Source: JADJRG01 sp964474905 (GTDB taxonomy: Bacteria > Myxococcota_A > Polyangia > Nannocystales > Nannocystaceae). From it: 64,000 bases of DNA. The position numbers were made by a program, and so were the translations under genes. Location: the NCBI GenBank assembly GCA_964474905.1, contig CAYYUP010000031.1:1-64000 (forward strand), given 5' to 3'. This document shows positions 18,416-27,483 of the stretch, in pieces (the stretch's first letter is position 1; the number at the start of each line of letters is the position of its first letter). The notes below the pieces were generated by a model, which saw only the letters and a program-made list of their open reading frames with translations, had not been told where the DNA came from and searched no databases.

Positions 18416-19831
18416 TCACAACGTTCTGAGAAACGCGAGCAGGGCCTGCCTGTCAGCGGAGGCGAGTTTGGTGCCTGGGCGATGCCCCATGATCGGCCCT
18501 TCCCCCAGCAGCCCTCCGACGTAATCCGCCTCGAGACGCTCCGGGGACAGCAGCTCCTCCAGCGAGGCCACGGAGCCGTCGTGCAGATACGGCGCCCCGT
18601 CACCGACAGCCAGGAGCGGTGGGACCCGGTATCCACCGGTACCCCGACCCCGACCGACCGCGAGTTCAGGATCCGTGCCGATCGCCGCCACCTTGATCAC
18701 ACGTCCTCCGTAGGCCTCATTCGCATGACATGAGCCACATGCCTCCGCGAATACCGCCTCACCCCGAGCGAGCTGCGATGGAGGCGATGATGACGGCGCC
18801 TTGGGAGGTGGCGAGAGCGAGTAGATGTACATCGCAAGCGCCCACGCAAGCTCCCGCGGCGGCCTGACCAGTCCGTGGTTCGAGTCGGTCAGCTGCGTAT
18901 CCTGACGGATCGCGAGGGCGATGGGACTCTCGTGCCGGATCGTGCCAGCTTGGGTCAACCACGACTGCGCGCGCAGGCCCCAAAGGTCCGGGATCGTCAC
19001 AGGATCCTCGTCATCGTCCTCCGAGACGTCTGCGCGACCGGGACCCCACGATGCCATGCGCTCGGCGAGGCGCGGGTCAAGATACTCCCCGGTCGCCTTA
19101 AAATACGCGAGGCGCAGCCGACCGTAATCGAAGCTCCGGCGGGCAGCGCCGACGACAAGTTCACCTTCGCGGACCGTCGAGTGACAGATCGCGCAGGTCA
19201 TGCCCACGCGGGTCTCACCGTCGACGTTCTGGAAGACCACGAGCCCCGGTAGGTCGCCGCTCGCGGTCCGCTCGATGCCGACGGCGGCCGCAAGCTTCGG
19301 CTCGGTCAACCCGAACTCCAAAAACACCTCCGCGCGCATCGGGTACTCAAAGAACACACGCCGTCCGAGCGCCACCCAGCCGATCATCGTCGTCGGCGAA
19401 ACGCCATCCCAGAGCCGCCCCTGCGCAGCCCCTAGCTCTGGAACTTCGCCCTCCGCGAGCTCGGCCGCGAGGACTGCGTCGACCGGCTTCGAGCGCGGGT
19501 TCCACACCGGCAGCTTGTCCCAGCCCCCTGTACCGTGCCCGTAGGTCTGTCGGCGGATCTGCGAGTACACGTTTTTGTGATTGGTCAGCGACCTATCTAG
19601 AGCCGCCCGCCGATAGGCAGTATCGGTGAGGAAGCGACGTCCTTCCTGCAGAATCCAGCGATCCGACCACGGTTTGGGCTCGTTCGCTTGCCTGCTCGGA
19701 ACGCTTGACACCTCGGGCTTTTGCGCCGCCGCCTGCCCTCGAGGGTCGACCCGCTCCCCCCCTGCGCTCGAGCAAGAGATGCTCGACAGAACGAATAGAA
19801 AGAATAGAAAGAATATCGCAGCACAACGCAA
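18416..19831 (-). CDS. Diheme c-type cytochrome lipoprotein, 471 aa
   Basis: Lipobox SISC (MRCAAIFFLFFLFVLSSISCSS) anchors it to the envelope. Two heme c motifs are visible: CAICH at 213-217 and CGSCH at 365-369. The C-terminal segment YRVPPLLAVGDGAPYLHDGSVASLEELL is the pattern seen in di-heme oxidoreductase/cytochrome c peroxidase-like proteins near the distal domain. It therefore probably accepts or donates electrons in the periplasm; a peroxidase role is only possible. No maturation or partner genes are adjacent. Confidence 0.8.
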   Translation of the reverse strand: MRCAAIFFLFFLFVLSSISCSSAGGERVDPRGQAAAQKPEVSSVPSRQANEPKPWSDRWILQEGRRFLTDTAYRRAALDRSLTNHKNVYSQIRRQTYGHGTGGWDKLPVWNPRSKPVDAVLAAELAEGEVPELGAAQGRLWDGVSPTTMIGWVALGRRVFFEYPMRAEVFLEFGLTEPKLAAAVGIERTASGDLPGLVVFQNVDGETRVGMTCAICHSTVREGELVVGAARRSFDYGRLRLAYFKATGEYLDPRLAERMASWGPGRADVSEDDDEDPVTIPDLWGLRAQSWLTQAGTIRHESPIALAIRQDTQLTDSNHGLVRPPRELAWALAMYIYSLSPPPKAPSSSPPSQLARGEAVFAEACGSCHANEAYGGRVIKVAAIGTDPELAVGRGRGTGGYRVPPLLAVGDGAPYLHDGSVASLEELLSPERLEADYVGGLLGEGPIMGHRPGTKLASADRQALLAFLRTL

Positions 19832-20187
19832 TTAACTCGACGCTAGCCCATCACCGCGACAATCGCGAGCCTTGCCCACGTGAGCTGCACCGCTGAGCAA
19901 CAACGGTGAGCCCGCGCCTAAGCGCGCCTAAGCGCGCCGACGGCATTTGTGCACGCTGATGGAAGCGAGTGCAGACCATCCAAGGTCGGCGCAGAGGTAG
20001 CGCTTTTTATCACCGCATTCAAGCCAATCCCCAGCTCTTAACGCATCATTCGAATTCACAGATCAATGCATACTCAGAGAACACGGCCGGAGGACCTTTA
20101 GACCGCACTCGAACTCTTACACTCCTGCCTCCCAGCCGATACCTGAGACATTGACACGGTCCTCGGAATGGCCTACTCAGGCATTCG
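19832..20187. other. Intergenic, no gene seen
   Basis: About 355 bp between divergent genes. It holds a 10-bp tandem repeat (gcgcctaagc, two copies plus, around 19915-19937) and otherwise no convincing coding frame or RNA. Promoters for both flanking genes presumably lie here but none could be fixed by eye. Confidence 0.5.
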
Positions 20188-20643
20188 ATGACAACTTCGC
20201 GCAGATCTACAGCAGCCCTGCTATTGGCTATGAGCATGCCCTTCGCCTGCTCACAATCAAACGACGAAGCCAAGGTCGACGAGCTAAGGCAAGCGTGCCA
20301 GAGCGAGCTCGACCGCGCCGGTTGCAATGCAATCCCCAGCTACGAAAATAGCGACGTCGGGCTCACCCACTACTGCAGTTGGGAGGGCTGGGTGCCCGTC
20401 TCCCTCGACGGCGAAATGTGCATATTTGGTAAGCCCAGCGGCACTTGTGTCCTCGAGTCCGTGAGTGACCCGGGCTGCGCTGGGGGCAGGGCGTACCGCA
20501 CGGCAGGCGGCAGCATCGAACTCGCGACCGATGAGACCTGTTTCCCAAATACCGCCTGCGACATCGACTGGGAGTCAGGTGAGGTCTACGATGGACCTCC
20601 AGAGTGTGCATGTCTGGTTAGCCCTGAGTACAGCGCACTGTAG
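20188..20643 (+). CDS. Cys-rich hypothetical lipoprotein, 151 aa
   Basis: Signal peptide MTTSRRSTAALLLAMSMPFACSQ (lipobox PFAC). The mature chain holds about ten Cys (QACQSEL..AGC, HYCSW, EMCIFG, GTCVLES, PGCAGG, ETCFPNTACDID, PECACLV), suggesting a disulfide-stabilised secreted domain. No family recognised. Isolated gene with long flanking intergenic regions on both sides. Confidence 0.72.
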   Translation: MTTSRRSTAALLLAMSMPFACSQSNDEAKVDELRQACQSELDRAGCNAIPSYENSDVGLTHYCSWEGWVPVSLDGEMCIFGKPSGTCVLESVSDPGCAGGRAYRTAGGSIELATDETCFPNTACDIDWESGEVYDGPPECACLVSPEYSAL

Positions 20644-21260
20644 TTCGTGGGCTCGGACGGCGCGCCCAACCAACCAAAGCACGTCTCTCTCCTCTCCTAG
20701 TTTTGGGCGCCCGCAGGCTCGCGCGCCGAGCCGTCCGACACCCGTGGGCGATGCGACCGCGAGCCTCGCCTTGCTGCGCGCGAGTACTTTCGCCGGGCTC
20801 GCGCGAGGCTCCGCGCGCCGGCCCGAAGCGCAACAGCTCGAGGACTCGGCATGCTCCAGCCAACAGCCCGGGCAACTCTGAGCGCTCTTTGTACTATGTC
20901 GCACCGGACACGCGGAAACCGTGGGAATCGATAGGGGCTCTGCGACTCATCCGCGTCGCAAGCCCGAGCGAAAACAGCGAGCAAAACCGCAACCCTCGAG
21001 AACACGTAGTGGATTGCCGTTCGTGGCCATGAACATGGTTTTTGAGGCGCGGCGATCGGCAGTCATGACTCGGGATGTCGAATAAAGATCTTGGCCCCAT
21101 TGTCAGGTCGAATTTGCAAGCTTTCCGGACCGAGCCGGGCCCAAGCTGCAAAGGAGAGGATTTCGCCGCCATTTGAGGATACAAGCTTGCGGGTTGCCCC
21201 GCGACGATCGCTGAGCGATCGTGAGGCACCCAAGCCCCTGTGGCAAAGGAGTTCCGCCCC
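20644..21260. other. Long intergenic region, no gene supported
   Basis: About 615 bp. An imperfect inverted repeat (tcggacgg ... ccgtccga) lies around 20655-20740. A minus-strand open frame from about 21005 begins like a signal peptide (VLLAVFARACDAD) but degenerates into Arg/Ala-rich sequence; it may be a relic. The 3' end carries the leader of the membrane-protein gene, with the palindrome listed separately. Confidence 0.45.
21204..21222. promoter_or_regulatory. Perfect palindrome upstream of the channel gene
   Basis: ACGATCGC-tga-GCGATCGT, 8-bp arms with a 3-bp spacer, about 38 bp before the chosen start codon. It contains two GATC sites. It could be an operator or simply part of the genome-wide GCGATCGC enrichment. 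Confidence 0.4.
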
Positions 21261-23009
21261 GTGTCGTTGTACCGAAGAAGCCTAGCCCTCCTGCTCTCTC
21301 TGCCCGTGCTCTACCCAGCGCTCGTGCTGGCAGCCCCCCCTGCCGCCGACGCGCCGGCCGAGGCTGCCACCAGCTCCGGGTTCGACTACAAGTCGCTCCT
21401 GACCGACAACGTCTGGGCGATCGGCGAACGTATCCTCCTGGCGCTGCTGCTCTTCATCGCCGGGTGGTTTGTCGCCAAGGTCATCGCCTACGGGGTCTAC
21501 CGAGTCCTCTGTGGCACTTCAATCGACAACAAGATCGCCAAGAAGCTGCGCCTGGGCGTGCTCTTAGAGGGCTCCGCCGAGGGCTCCAAGGGCTCCAAGG
21601 GCGACCACCTCGAGCGCTTCCTCTCGACGATCGTCTACTACCTCCTGATGCTCCTGGTGATCGTCGGTGTGCTCGAGTACGCCGGCCTCTCGCAGGCGGC
21701 CGGCCCGATCCAAGGCCTGGTCGATACGATCGTGCAGGCGCTGCCACTGGTCGGTAAAGCGATCCTGATCCTCGCGATCGCCTACTTCACCGGCACCCTG
21801 CTCTCAAAGCTGCTGAGCCGCGGGCTCAAGGCGTTAAAGGTCGACGCTCGCTTCGCCAAGCTCAACGGCGAACCCGATCCAGATGCGGCGCCAACCAAGC
21901 CCTTTAGCGAGCATGTCGGCTCCGTCGTCTTCGGCTTGATCATGGTCTTCGGCCTCGCCGCGGCCTTTGAAGCCCTGCAGATCTCGGTGGTCGCCGGGCC
22001 ACTGCACAGCGCCCTGGACCGCCTCATCGGCGTGATCCCGTCGCTCGCCTTCGCCGCGATCATCCTCTTCTGCGGTTATGTGCTCGGGCGGATCGTTCGC
22101 TCGGTACTCGCCCAGGTGCTCGACTCCCTCGGCCTCGACCGACTCGTCGACCGAATCGGCGTCCGCAAGATCTTCGGCACCGCGAAGCCGAGCTGGGTTT
22201 TCGGCACCGCGGTGATGGGCTTCATCATGCTGCAGGCGGCGATCGCTGCCTTCAACGAGATCGGCCTCGTCACCCTGAGTGCCCCCCTCACCGAGATGAT
22301 GAGCCGCTTTTGGCTGATCCTGCCGAGCCTGGTCGTCTCCGTCGCGATCATCGCAATCGCGGTCTTTGTCGGCCGCATCCTCCGCGCCCTGGTGGCCGGT
22401 GGCCTGCGCAACCTCGGCTTTGACAACCTGCTCGCCAAGCTCGGCTTCGCCAAGATCGCCGAGCGCGAGGATCGCCTGGGCGAGCCCAGCGAACTCGTCG
22501 GTTTTCTGGTGATGGCCGGCATCATCCTGCTGGCGGTCGCCCAAGCGCTCGCCAACCTCCACCTCGACACCTGGGCGCTCTACGTCAATGCGTTCCTCGC
22601 CTACCTCATCAAGCATGTGGTCGTCGCCCTGGTGGTCGTGATCATCGGCCTGGGCATCGGCAACTACGTTCGCGATGTGATCCAAGCCCGCCAGAGCGCC
22701 GACGATCAACAGCGCTGGCTGCCTGAGTTCGCCCGCTACATCGTCCTGATCCTCGCCTTCACCATGGCGATCCGTCAGCTCGAGGTCGCCGAGGACTTCG
22801 TCCTTCTCACCTTTGGCCTGCTCTTTGGCAGCCTCTGCCTAGCCGCGGCGATCGCCTTTGGCCTGGGCGGTCGCGAGGTCGCCGGCGAGATCGTGCGCAA
22901 GCGCTACAACAAGGTCCAGACCAAGCCCGGTGCCAAGCCCGGTGCCAAGCCCGTCGAGGGCGCAAGCGCGGGCCGCAGCGGCCTCTTCGGTCGTACCGAC
23001 AACAAGTAG
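21261..23009 (+). CDS. Mechanosensitive-channel-like multi-TM protein, 582 aa
   Basis: Integral membrane protein built from repeated conserved-TM-helix units (VIPSLAFAAIILFCGYVLGRIVRSVL..., ILPSLVVSVAIIAIAVFVGRILRALV...), a family related to MscS-type channels but lacking the MscS beta domain. About 10-12 hydrophobic helices, with a cleavable signal peptide ahead of them (LVLAAPPAADAPAE). I prefer GTG 21261: AAGGAG lies 9 nt upstream and the signal peptide begins there, rather than GTG 21240. Tandem repeats encode GSKGSKG and GAKPGAKP in loops and tail. Likely osmotic or ion-related function. Confidence 0.75.
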   Translation: MSLYRRSLALLLSLPVLYPALVLAAPPAADAPAEAATSSGFDYKSLLTDNVWAIGERILLALLLFIAGWFVAKVIAYGVYRVLCGTSIDNKIAKKLRLGVLLEGSAEGSKGSKGDHLERFLSTIVYYLLMLLVIVGVLEYAGLSQAAGPIQGLVDTIVQALPLVGKAILILAIAYFTGTLLSKLLSRGLKALKVDARFAKLNGEPDPDAAPTKPFSEHVGSVVFGLIMVFGLAAAFEALQISVVAGPLHSALDRLIGVIPSLAFAAIILFCGYVLGRIVRSVLAQVLDSLGLDRLVDRIGVRKIFGTAKPSWVFGTAVMGFIMLQAAIAAFNEIGLVTLSAPLTEMMSRFWLILPSLVVSVAIIAIAVFVGRILRALVAGGLRNLGFDNLLAKLGFAKIAEREDRLGEPSELVGFLVMAGIILLAVAQALANLHLDTWALYVNAFLAYLIKHVVVALVVVIIGLGIGNYVRDVIQARQSADDQQRWLPEFARYIVLILAFTMAIRQLEVAEDFVLLTFGLLFGSLCLAAAIAFGLGGREVAGEIVRKRYNKVQTKPGAKPGAKPVEGASAGRSGLFGRTDNK

Positions 23010-23027
23010 GTCTCCGCGTCCGTCGGT

Positions 23028-23058
23028 CCCAGAGCGCTCCATCTCGGGGCGCTCTGGG
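23028..23058. terminator. GC-rich hairpin after the channel gene
   Basis: Perfect 10-bp stem cccagagcgc/gcgctctggg, 19 bp after the stop codon and without a T-run. It precedes the stronger terminator at 23079 and may cooperate with it. Confidence 0.5.
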
Positions 23059-23078
23059 GAATCCAAAACCAAGAAAAA

Positions 23079-23113
23079 AGAGCGGGTCTCCTGGTGAGAC
23101 CTGCTCTTTTTTT
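23079..23113 (+). terminator. Intrinsic, probably bidirectional terminator
   Basis: 12-bp stem agagcgggtctc/gagacctgctct (one G-T wobble), loop of 5, followed by seven T on the plus strand and preceded by an A-rich run (aagaaaaaag) that becomes a T-run on the minus strand. It lies between convergent genes. Confidence 0.9.
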
Positions 23114-23195
23114 GTGGTTCTTGAATTTTGCTTTTTTGGGTTCTCAGGACAGGCTTCGGAACGACGGAAACCTGGCCCTCAGACCAGACTCAGGA

Positions 23196-23705
23196 TCAGT
23201 CGTGACCGTGGCCGTCATCCTCGTCGTGCGGATGCCCGTGCTCGATCTCGGAGGTGGTCGCGTCGCGAACATCGACGATCTCGACATCAAAGCAGAGCGT
23301 GACATCGGCGAGCGGGTGGTTCTCGTCGATGATCACGACGTCGTCCCGCAGATCGACGATCCAGATCGGCCGCTCGTTGCCCTCGTTGTCCTCAACCACC
23401 AGCTCCATGCCCTCCTCGAGCTCGGCGCCCTCGGGAAATGCATCGCGGGGGATCGGCCGCAGACCCGGCTCGCTGCGCTTGCCGTAGCCGTCTTCGGGGC
23501 TGACCTTGACTGCGAAGGAGTCGCCCGAGCGGTGCCCGCTCAGCTGGTCCTCGAGGCCCGGCACGATGTTCTCAGCGCCGTGCAAGTAGGCAAGCGGCTC
23601 TCCGGGCTCAGAGGCGTCTAAGAGCTCGCCCTCCTCGGTCCGCAGGGTGTAGTTAAAAGAGATGACTTTGCCATCGCTGACGACGTCGGCGCTGCTCTGG
23701 AGCAT
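23196..23705 (-). CDS. slyD: FKBP-type peptidyl-prolyl isomerase, SlyD-like, 169 aa
   Basis: FKBP-fold prolyl isomerase with an inserted IF (chaperone) domain, as in SlyD. The sequence VSFNYTLRTEEGELLDASEPGEPLAYLHGAENIVPGLEDQL...G is diagnostic, with VSPEDGYGKR and the flap PIWIVDLRDDVVIIDENHPLADVTLCFDVEIVDVR. A His/Asp-rich tail (EHGHPHDEDDGHGHD) suggests metal binding. ATG 23705 is chosen over an upstream in-frame GTG at 23720. Probably a cytosolic folding or metallochaperone protein. Confidence 0.93.
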   Translation of the reverse strand: MLQSSADVVSDGKVISFNYTLRTEEGELLDASEPGEPLAYLHGAENIVPGLEDQLSGHRSGDSFAVKVSPEDGYGKRSEPGLRPIPRDAFPEGAELEEGMELVVEDNEGNERPIWIVDLRDDVVIIDENHPLADVTLCFDVEIVDVRDATTSEIEHGHPHDEDDGHGHD

Positions 23706-23823
23706 GGGGCTCGGTAACACCCCCGCCGCGCGCAGGCAAGCGAAGCCTTGCGATCCCGTGCATGCTGGGGGTAGATCACTGCTCGATATTCGTCGCGAGG
23801 GCCGCTAAACAGCCCCCTTCGAC

Positions 23824-23859
23824 GATCGAAGGATCGAAGGATCGACGGATCGCATGATC
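23824..23859. promoter_or_regulatory. Five GATC sites at exact 8-bp spacing over the methyltransferase start
   Basis: GATC begins at 23824, 23832, 23840, 23848 and 23856. The units read gatcgaag, gatcgaag, gatcgacg, gatcgcat; the last GATC overlaps the ATG of the adenine methyltransferase (ATGATC). The repeat also supplies the only AAGG/ACGG-like Shine-Dalgarno material. Methylation of these sites could feed back on expression of the enzyme; that is inference. Confidence 0.55.
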
Positions 23860-24903
23860 AAATACATCGGCTCCAAGCGCCGGCTCATCACACGGATCAT
23901 GGCGATCATCGCCGGCATCGAAAACACCCGTTCGGTCATCGATCTCTTCTCGGGCACTTCGCGGGTCGGCCACGCCCTCAAGCGCGCCGGCTACCGCGTG
24001 CTGTCCAACGATCACAACACCTATGCGCACTGCCTCGCGACCTGCTACGTCGGCGCCGATCTCGAGGACCTAAAAACGCAAGCCGAGGGCCTGATCGCCG
24101 AGTTCCAGGTACTGCCCCCCGCACCCGGCTACTTCACCGAGACCTTCTGCGAGCAAGCCCGCTTTTTCCAGCCAAAAAATGGCGCCAAGGTCGACGCGAT
24201 CCGCGAAGCTATCGCCAGCAAAAACCTGCCGCCCGAACTCGAAGCGGTGCTCCTGGTCTCGCTGATGGAGGCAGCCGATCGCGTCGACTCGACGACCGGC
24301 GTGCAGATGGCCTACCTCAAGAGCTGGGCCCCGCGGGCCCATCGCGAACTAGAGCTGCGCCTGCCCGATTTGCTGCCCAGGGCCGCGCACGGCAAGGGGG
24401 AGGCTCACCGCCTAGAAGCCACCCTCGCCGCGGCAAAGCTGCGCGCCGACGTCGTGTATATCGACCCCCCCTACAATCAACACTCCTACCTCGGCAACTA
24501 CCATATCTGGGAGACACTGGTCCGCTGGGACAAGCCCGAGGCCTACGGTCGCGCCCGCAAGCGGGTCGACTGCCGCGAGCGTCAGAGCCCGTTTAATTCA
24601 AAGCGACGCTGCGCCCAGGCCTTCGCCGATCTCTTCGCCGCCGTCGATGCGCCCACCCTGGTTGTCTCGTTTAATAACGAGGGATTCCTCGGCCGCGACG
24701 ACCTCATGCAGCTGCTCGCACCCTGGGGCGAAGCCGCGGTCATCGAGGTCGACTACCGACGCTACGTCGGCGCCCAGATCGGCATCTACAGCCCCAAGGG
24801 CGCCAAGGTCGGCGCCGTCTCCCACCTCCGAAACAAAGAGCTCATCTTCATCGCCGGCAAGGGTGCAAAAGCGGCGGCAAAGCTCGCGAAGCTCGAGGCC
24901 TAG
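23854..24903 (+). CDS. D12-class N6-adenine DNA methyltransferase, 349 aa
   Basis: Adenine-specific DNA methylase of the D12 (Dam-like) class. The N-terminal IKYIGSKRRL replaces the Dam KWAGGK block, the SAM motif DLFSGTSRVG is at 30-39 and the catalytic DPPY at 204-207 (VYIDPPYNQHSYLGNYHIWETL). A helical target-recognition insert lies between. No cognate restriction gene is evident, so it may be a solitary regulatory or epigenetic methylase, or work with the convergent zinc-ribbon protein. Recognition site not deducible. The stop TAG overlaps the stop of the opposite gene in CTAG. Confidence 0.9.
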   Translation: MIKYIGSKRRLITRIMAIIAGIENTRSVIDLFSGTSRVGHALKRAGYRVLSNDHNTYAHCLATCYVGADLEDLKTQAEGLIAEFQVLPPAPGYFTETFCEQARFFQPKNGAKVDAIREAIASKNLPPELEAVLLVSLMEAADRVDSTTGVQMAYLKSWAPRAHRELELRLPDLLPRAAHGKGEAHRLEATLAAAKLRADVVYIDPPYNQHSYLGNYHIWETLVRWDKPEAYGRARKRVDCRERQSPFNSKRRCAQAFADLFAAVDAPTLVVSFNNEGFLGRDDLMQLLAPWGEAAVIEVDYRRYVGAQIGIYSPKGAKVGAVSHLRNKELIFIAGKGAKAAAKLAKLEA

Positions 24904-27035
24904 GATCGCAGCCTCGCATGTGTCGGTTCGTATCCGGGCAGGTACTCAGACTCCGGTGTGTCCCTCTGCTCGCAGGTCGGGCACCAGACCCCAGACTTCA
25001 CGGACCTTCCGGTGAGCATAAACCTGTGCCCGTCCGCACAGGTGAAGTGCAACATGTCCTTATGGGTCTCGTAGGTGGACGAGTCGCACGTGCCTCCGTG
25101 CTCGACCGCGATGGCGCGCATACCATCGATACTGCCGAGACGCCGGGCGCAGATCGGACACCAACTGCCGCGGCGAATCGACGCTGGCTTCGCCTCCCAT
25201 TCGTGCCCGCTGCGGCACTGCCAGCGCAGATGGGTATCACAGTTTACGTAGGTCTCCGAGATGCAGCGCCCGCCCCGGCTCTCCGCAACCACCTGCATAT
25301 CGACAAGCGACAATCGCGGAAAGCTTTGACCCCGTTTTGCCGCCGCCATGCACACTTGACACCAGCTGCCCTCGAGAAGGCTCGCCGGTGTCACGAGCCA
25401 CTCATGGCCCTCCGCACAGCGCACACGCACACGGGTCAAACTGTTGTGATACTCGTTATCCAGCAACACGCCGCCGCGGCGCTCGACGACCCCTTGCAGG
25501 CGTTTTAACGTACCACGGGGCGGCACACCACAGCGCGGGCACCACCTGCCACTTCGCACGTAAGCCGCCTTGCTCTCAAATTCGTGGCCGGCGCGACAGC
25601 GAAAGCGCAGGAGATCGAATGTAGTTTGCATAGTGGTCGACAGGCATTCGCCGCCGCGCTCCGCCGCCATCGCCTGAACGTCCTCGATCGTTTTTCGCGC
25701 CTTACCGGAGCAGTACGGGCACCAGGAGCCCTGTTGGAGGGTCGTCGGGGTCGCGGTCCACTCGTGCCCCTCGCCGCATTGCCAGCGCAGGTAAAACCAA
25801 TTGCCAACATAGAGATCGGACAGACACCGCCCGCCGCGACCACTCGCCATGACTTGCATATCTTCGATCGTCACCAGCCTGCCGATACAGCGCGGACACC
25901 ACGAACCTGCAACGATGGACTTCTGCGTCGCCTCCCACTCGTGGCCCTCCGCGCAGCGCCAACGCATGCGGGTCCTCTTTCCCTCGTACTCTGTCGTTAT
26001 GCAGCACCCACCCCTGTCAACTGCGATCTCCTTAACACGAGCGAATGCCTCGGCCTTCTTGCCGCCAATTCGAAGGATGAGATCGCAATCGGGACACCAC
26101 CGCCCCTGCTGGATCCACGTCGGCTTGGCATCCCACTCGTGGCCCTCCGCGCAGGACCAGCGCAGATAGGAGTTGGCGACCGCGTACTCTTTGGCGAGGC
26201 AACGCCCCCCCTTGGCGTGGGCGATCTCCTTAACACGAACAAGCGTCTGCGCCCTCTCGATGTCGGCAGCTGCTGCGCGAGCGCAGATCCTACACCAATG
26301 CCCTCTTTTGAGACCGGCCGGTGTGGAACTCCATTCATGACCCTCCGCGCAGCGAAAGCGCATCTTGGTCCTGTTGTTCAGGTACTCAGTAGCAAGGCAG
26401 AGCCCGCCCATCTCACGCGCCAGCCCCTGAAGCTGAATGAGCACTCGCATCTTGTCCGTGATTCGGATCGCCTTCGCGCAGTCGGGACACCAGCTCCCGC
26501 CGCGGATCGTGCTCGCTGTGGCCCGCCACTCATGGCCCTCGGAGCAGCGCCAACGGACGTGGACCGCACCATCCACATGCTCGGCCGAGAGGCAGCGCCC
26601 GCCGAGAGACCGGGCGAGCTTGTGCATGTCGTCGATCGTCATCACCAAACCAGAACAGCACGGACACCAGCTCCCGTTAGAGATGCTCGTGGGCGTCGTG
26701 CACCACTCGTGATCTTCGGCGCAACGAAATCGCAGAGGGGTCTTTACATTCACGTACTCGGTGGAGAGACAACGCCCCCCCTTGGCCTCCGCCAGTGCCT
26801 GAACGCGGGTGAACACCCGCGCCTTTTTCTTTGCATCGCGAGCCTCAAGACTGCAGGTGAAACACCAACGCCCACTGCGGATCGCCATCGGCGTGGTCTC
26901 CCACTCATGGCCCTCGGCGCAGCGCCAGCGAAGCCTGTCGCGGACACAGTTGTACTCACTCGAGAGACACTCGCCGCCACGCAACCGCGCCTGCGCGCGA
27001 CAGACTTCGAGCCGCCTCAACTGGTGCGCGTTCAT
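24900..27035 (-). CDS. Protein of 11 treble-clef/zinc-ribbon repeats, about 711 aa
   Basis: The whole protein consists of about 11 tandem units of ~58 residues. Each starts with a helix containing the motif ARGGRCLS.EY, then LRWRCAEGHEW...P..I..G.WCP.C. Each unit has a C-x3-H and a C-x2-C pair, so each should bind one zinc as a treble-clef finger (probable zinc-ribbon, DUF4379-like). Unit 9 has lost the first Cys of the RCLS motif, and other positions vary, but zinc ligands are kept. No nuclease or other catalytic domain is present. Start ATG 27035 follows a G-rich stretch; an in-frame ATG at 27152 is possible. Likely DNA/RNA-binding or scaffold; function unknown. Confidence 0.8.
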   Translation of the reverse strand: MNAHQLRRLEVCRAQARLRGGECLSSEYNCVRDRLRWRCAEGHEWETTPMAIRSGRWCFTCSLEARDAKKKARVFTRVQALAEAKGGRCLSTEYVNVKTPLRFRCAEDHEWCTTPTSISNGSWCPCCSGLVMTIDDMHKLARSLGGRCLSAEHVDGAVHVRWRCSEGHEWRATASTIRGGSWCPDCAKAIRITDKMRVLIQLQGLAREMGGLCLATEYLNNRTKMRFRCAEGHEWSSTPAGLKRGHWCRICARAAAADIERAQTLVRVKEIAHAKGGRCLAKEYAVANSYLRWSCAEGHEWDAKPTWIQQGRWCPDCDLILRIGGKKAEAFARVKEIAVDRGGCCITTEYEGKRTRMRWRCAEGHEWEATQKSIVAGSWCPRCIGRLVTIEDMQVMASGRGGRCLSDLYVGNWFYLRWQCGEGHEWTATPTTLQQGSWCPYCSGKARKTIEDVQAMAAERGGECLSTTMQTTFDLLRFRCRAGHEFESKAAYVRSGRWCPRCGVPPRGTLKRLQGVVERRGGVLLDNEYHNSLTRVRVRCAEGHEWLVTPASLLEGSWCQVCMAAAKRGQSFPRLSLVDMQVVAESRGGRCISETYVNCDTHLRWQCRSGHEWEAKPASIRRGSWCPICARRLGSIDGMRAIAVEHGGTCDSSTYETHKDMLHFTCADGHRFMLTGRSVKSGVWCPTCEQRDTPESEYLPGYEPTHARLRS

Positions 27036-27483
27036 CAAGACGCCCCCCCAGTCCCGACACCTGTGGCGGCACCCGCAAAGACCGTTGTCGGAGCTAACCA
27101 CGAGGTCGTCCTGGCTAACGGCACCAGCAGAGCGAAGCAGGGCAGCGCGCATTTCCGCATGGTGCCATCCTAACTCCAGGCGCGAGGGCGCGCAAACCTC
27201 GACTCACAGGATCTGCTCGATACGTCCAATACTGCAACGTACGGGCCGACTCAAGCCTAACTAGGCCGTTTTTAGATAAAGCGCAAAACGCGCATTTTAC
27301 ACGTGCCTGCCCCCCCCTTCACCCAGGAGCGACCGCTGCGCCGACCTACCTCCGTCGATCCTTTCGAAACCAACTTCGGCTCCTCGTTTGGATCCCGGCA
27401 GAGCTGTCACGCGCAGGGGCCAAGCGCTAGGGCGCGGCGATCGTCCTCGTCGACGACCGCCGCAGATCCCCAAACATCTTCAC
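27036..27483. other. Intergenic region upstream of the zinc-ribbon gene and after the M16 gene
   Basis: About 450 bp with no credible gene. It is locally AT-richer near 27250-27300 (ttttagataaagcgcaaaacgcg region), where a promoter for the minus-strand zinc-ribbon gene could lie but none is certain. Confidence 0.45.
27434..27463 (-). terminator. Possible hairpin terminator after the M16 pair
   Basis: 12-bp inverted repeat gcggcgatcgtc/gacgaccgccgc with one mismatch and a 6-nt loop, about 20 bp after the stop of the M16 gene on the minus strand. There is no U-tract. Confidence 0.35.

Noticed and set aside
20697..21005. A minus-strand frame beginning like a lipoprotein signal peptide (VLLAVFARAC)
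   Set aside because: After about 20 residues the sequence turns Arg/Ala-rich with no coding pattern; at most a relic.
25584..27173. A 529-codon frame antisense to the zinc-ribbon repeats
   Set aside because: It mirrors the 58-residue repeat structure of the real gene; the Cys/His pattern on the minus strand is decisive.
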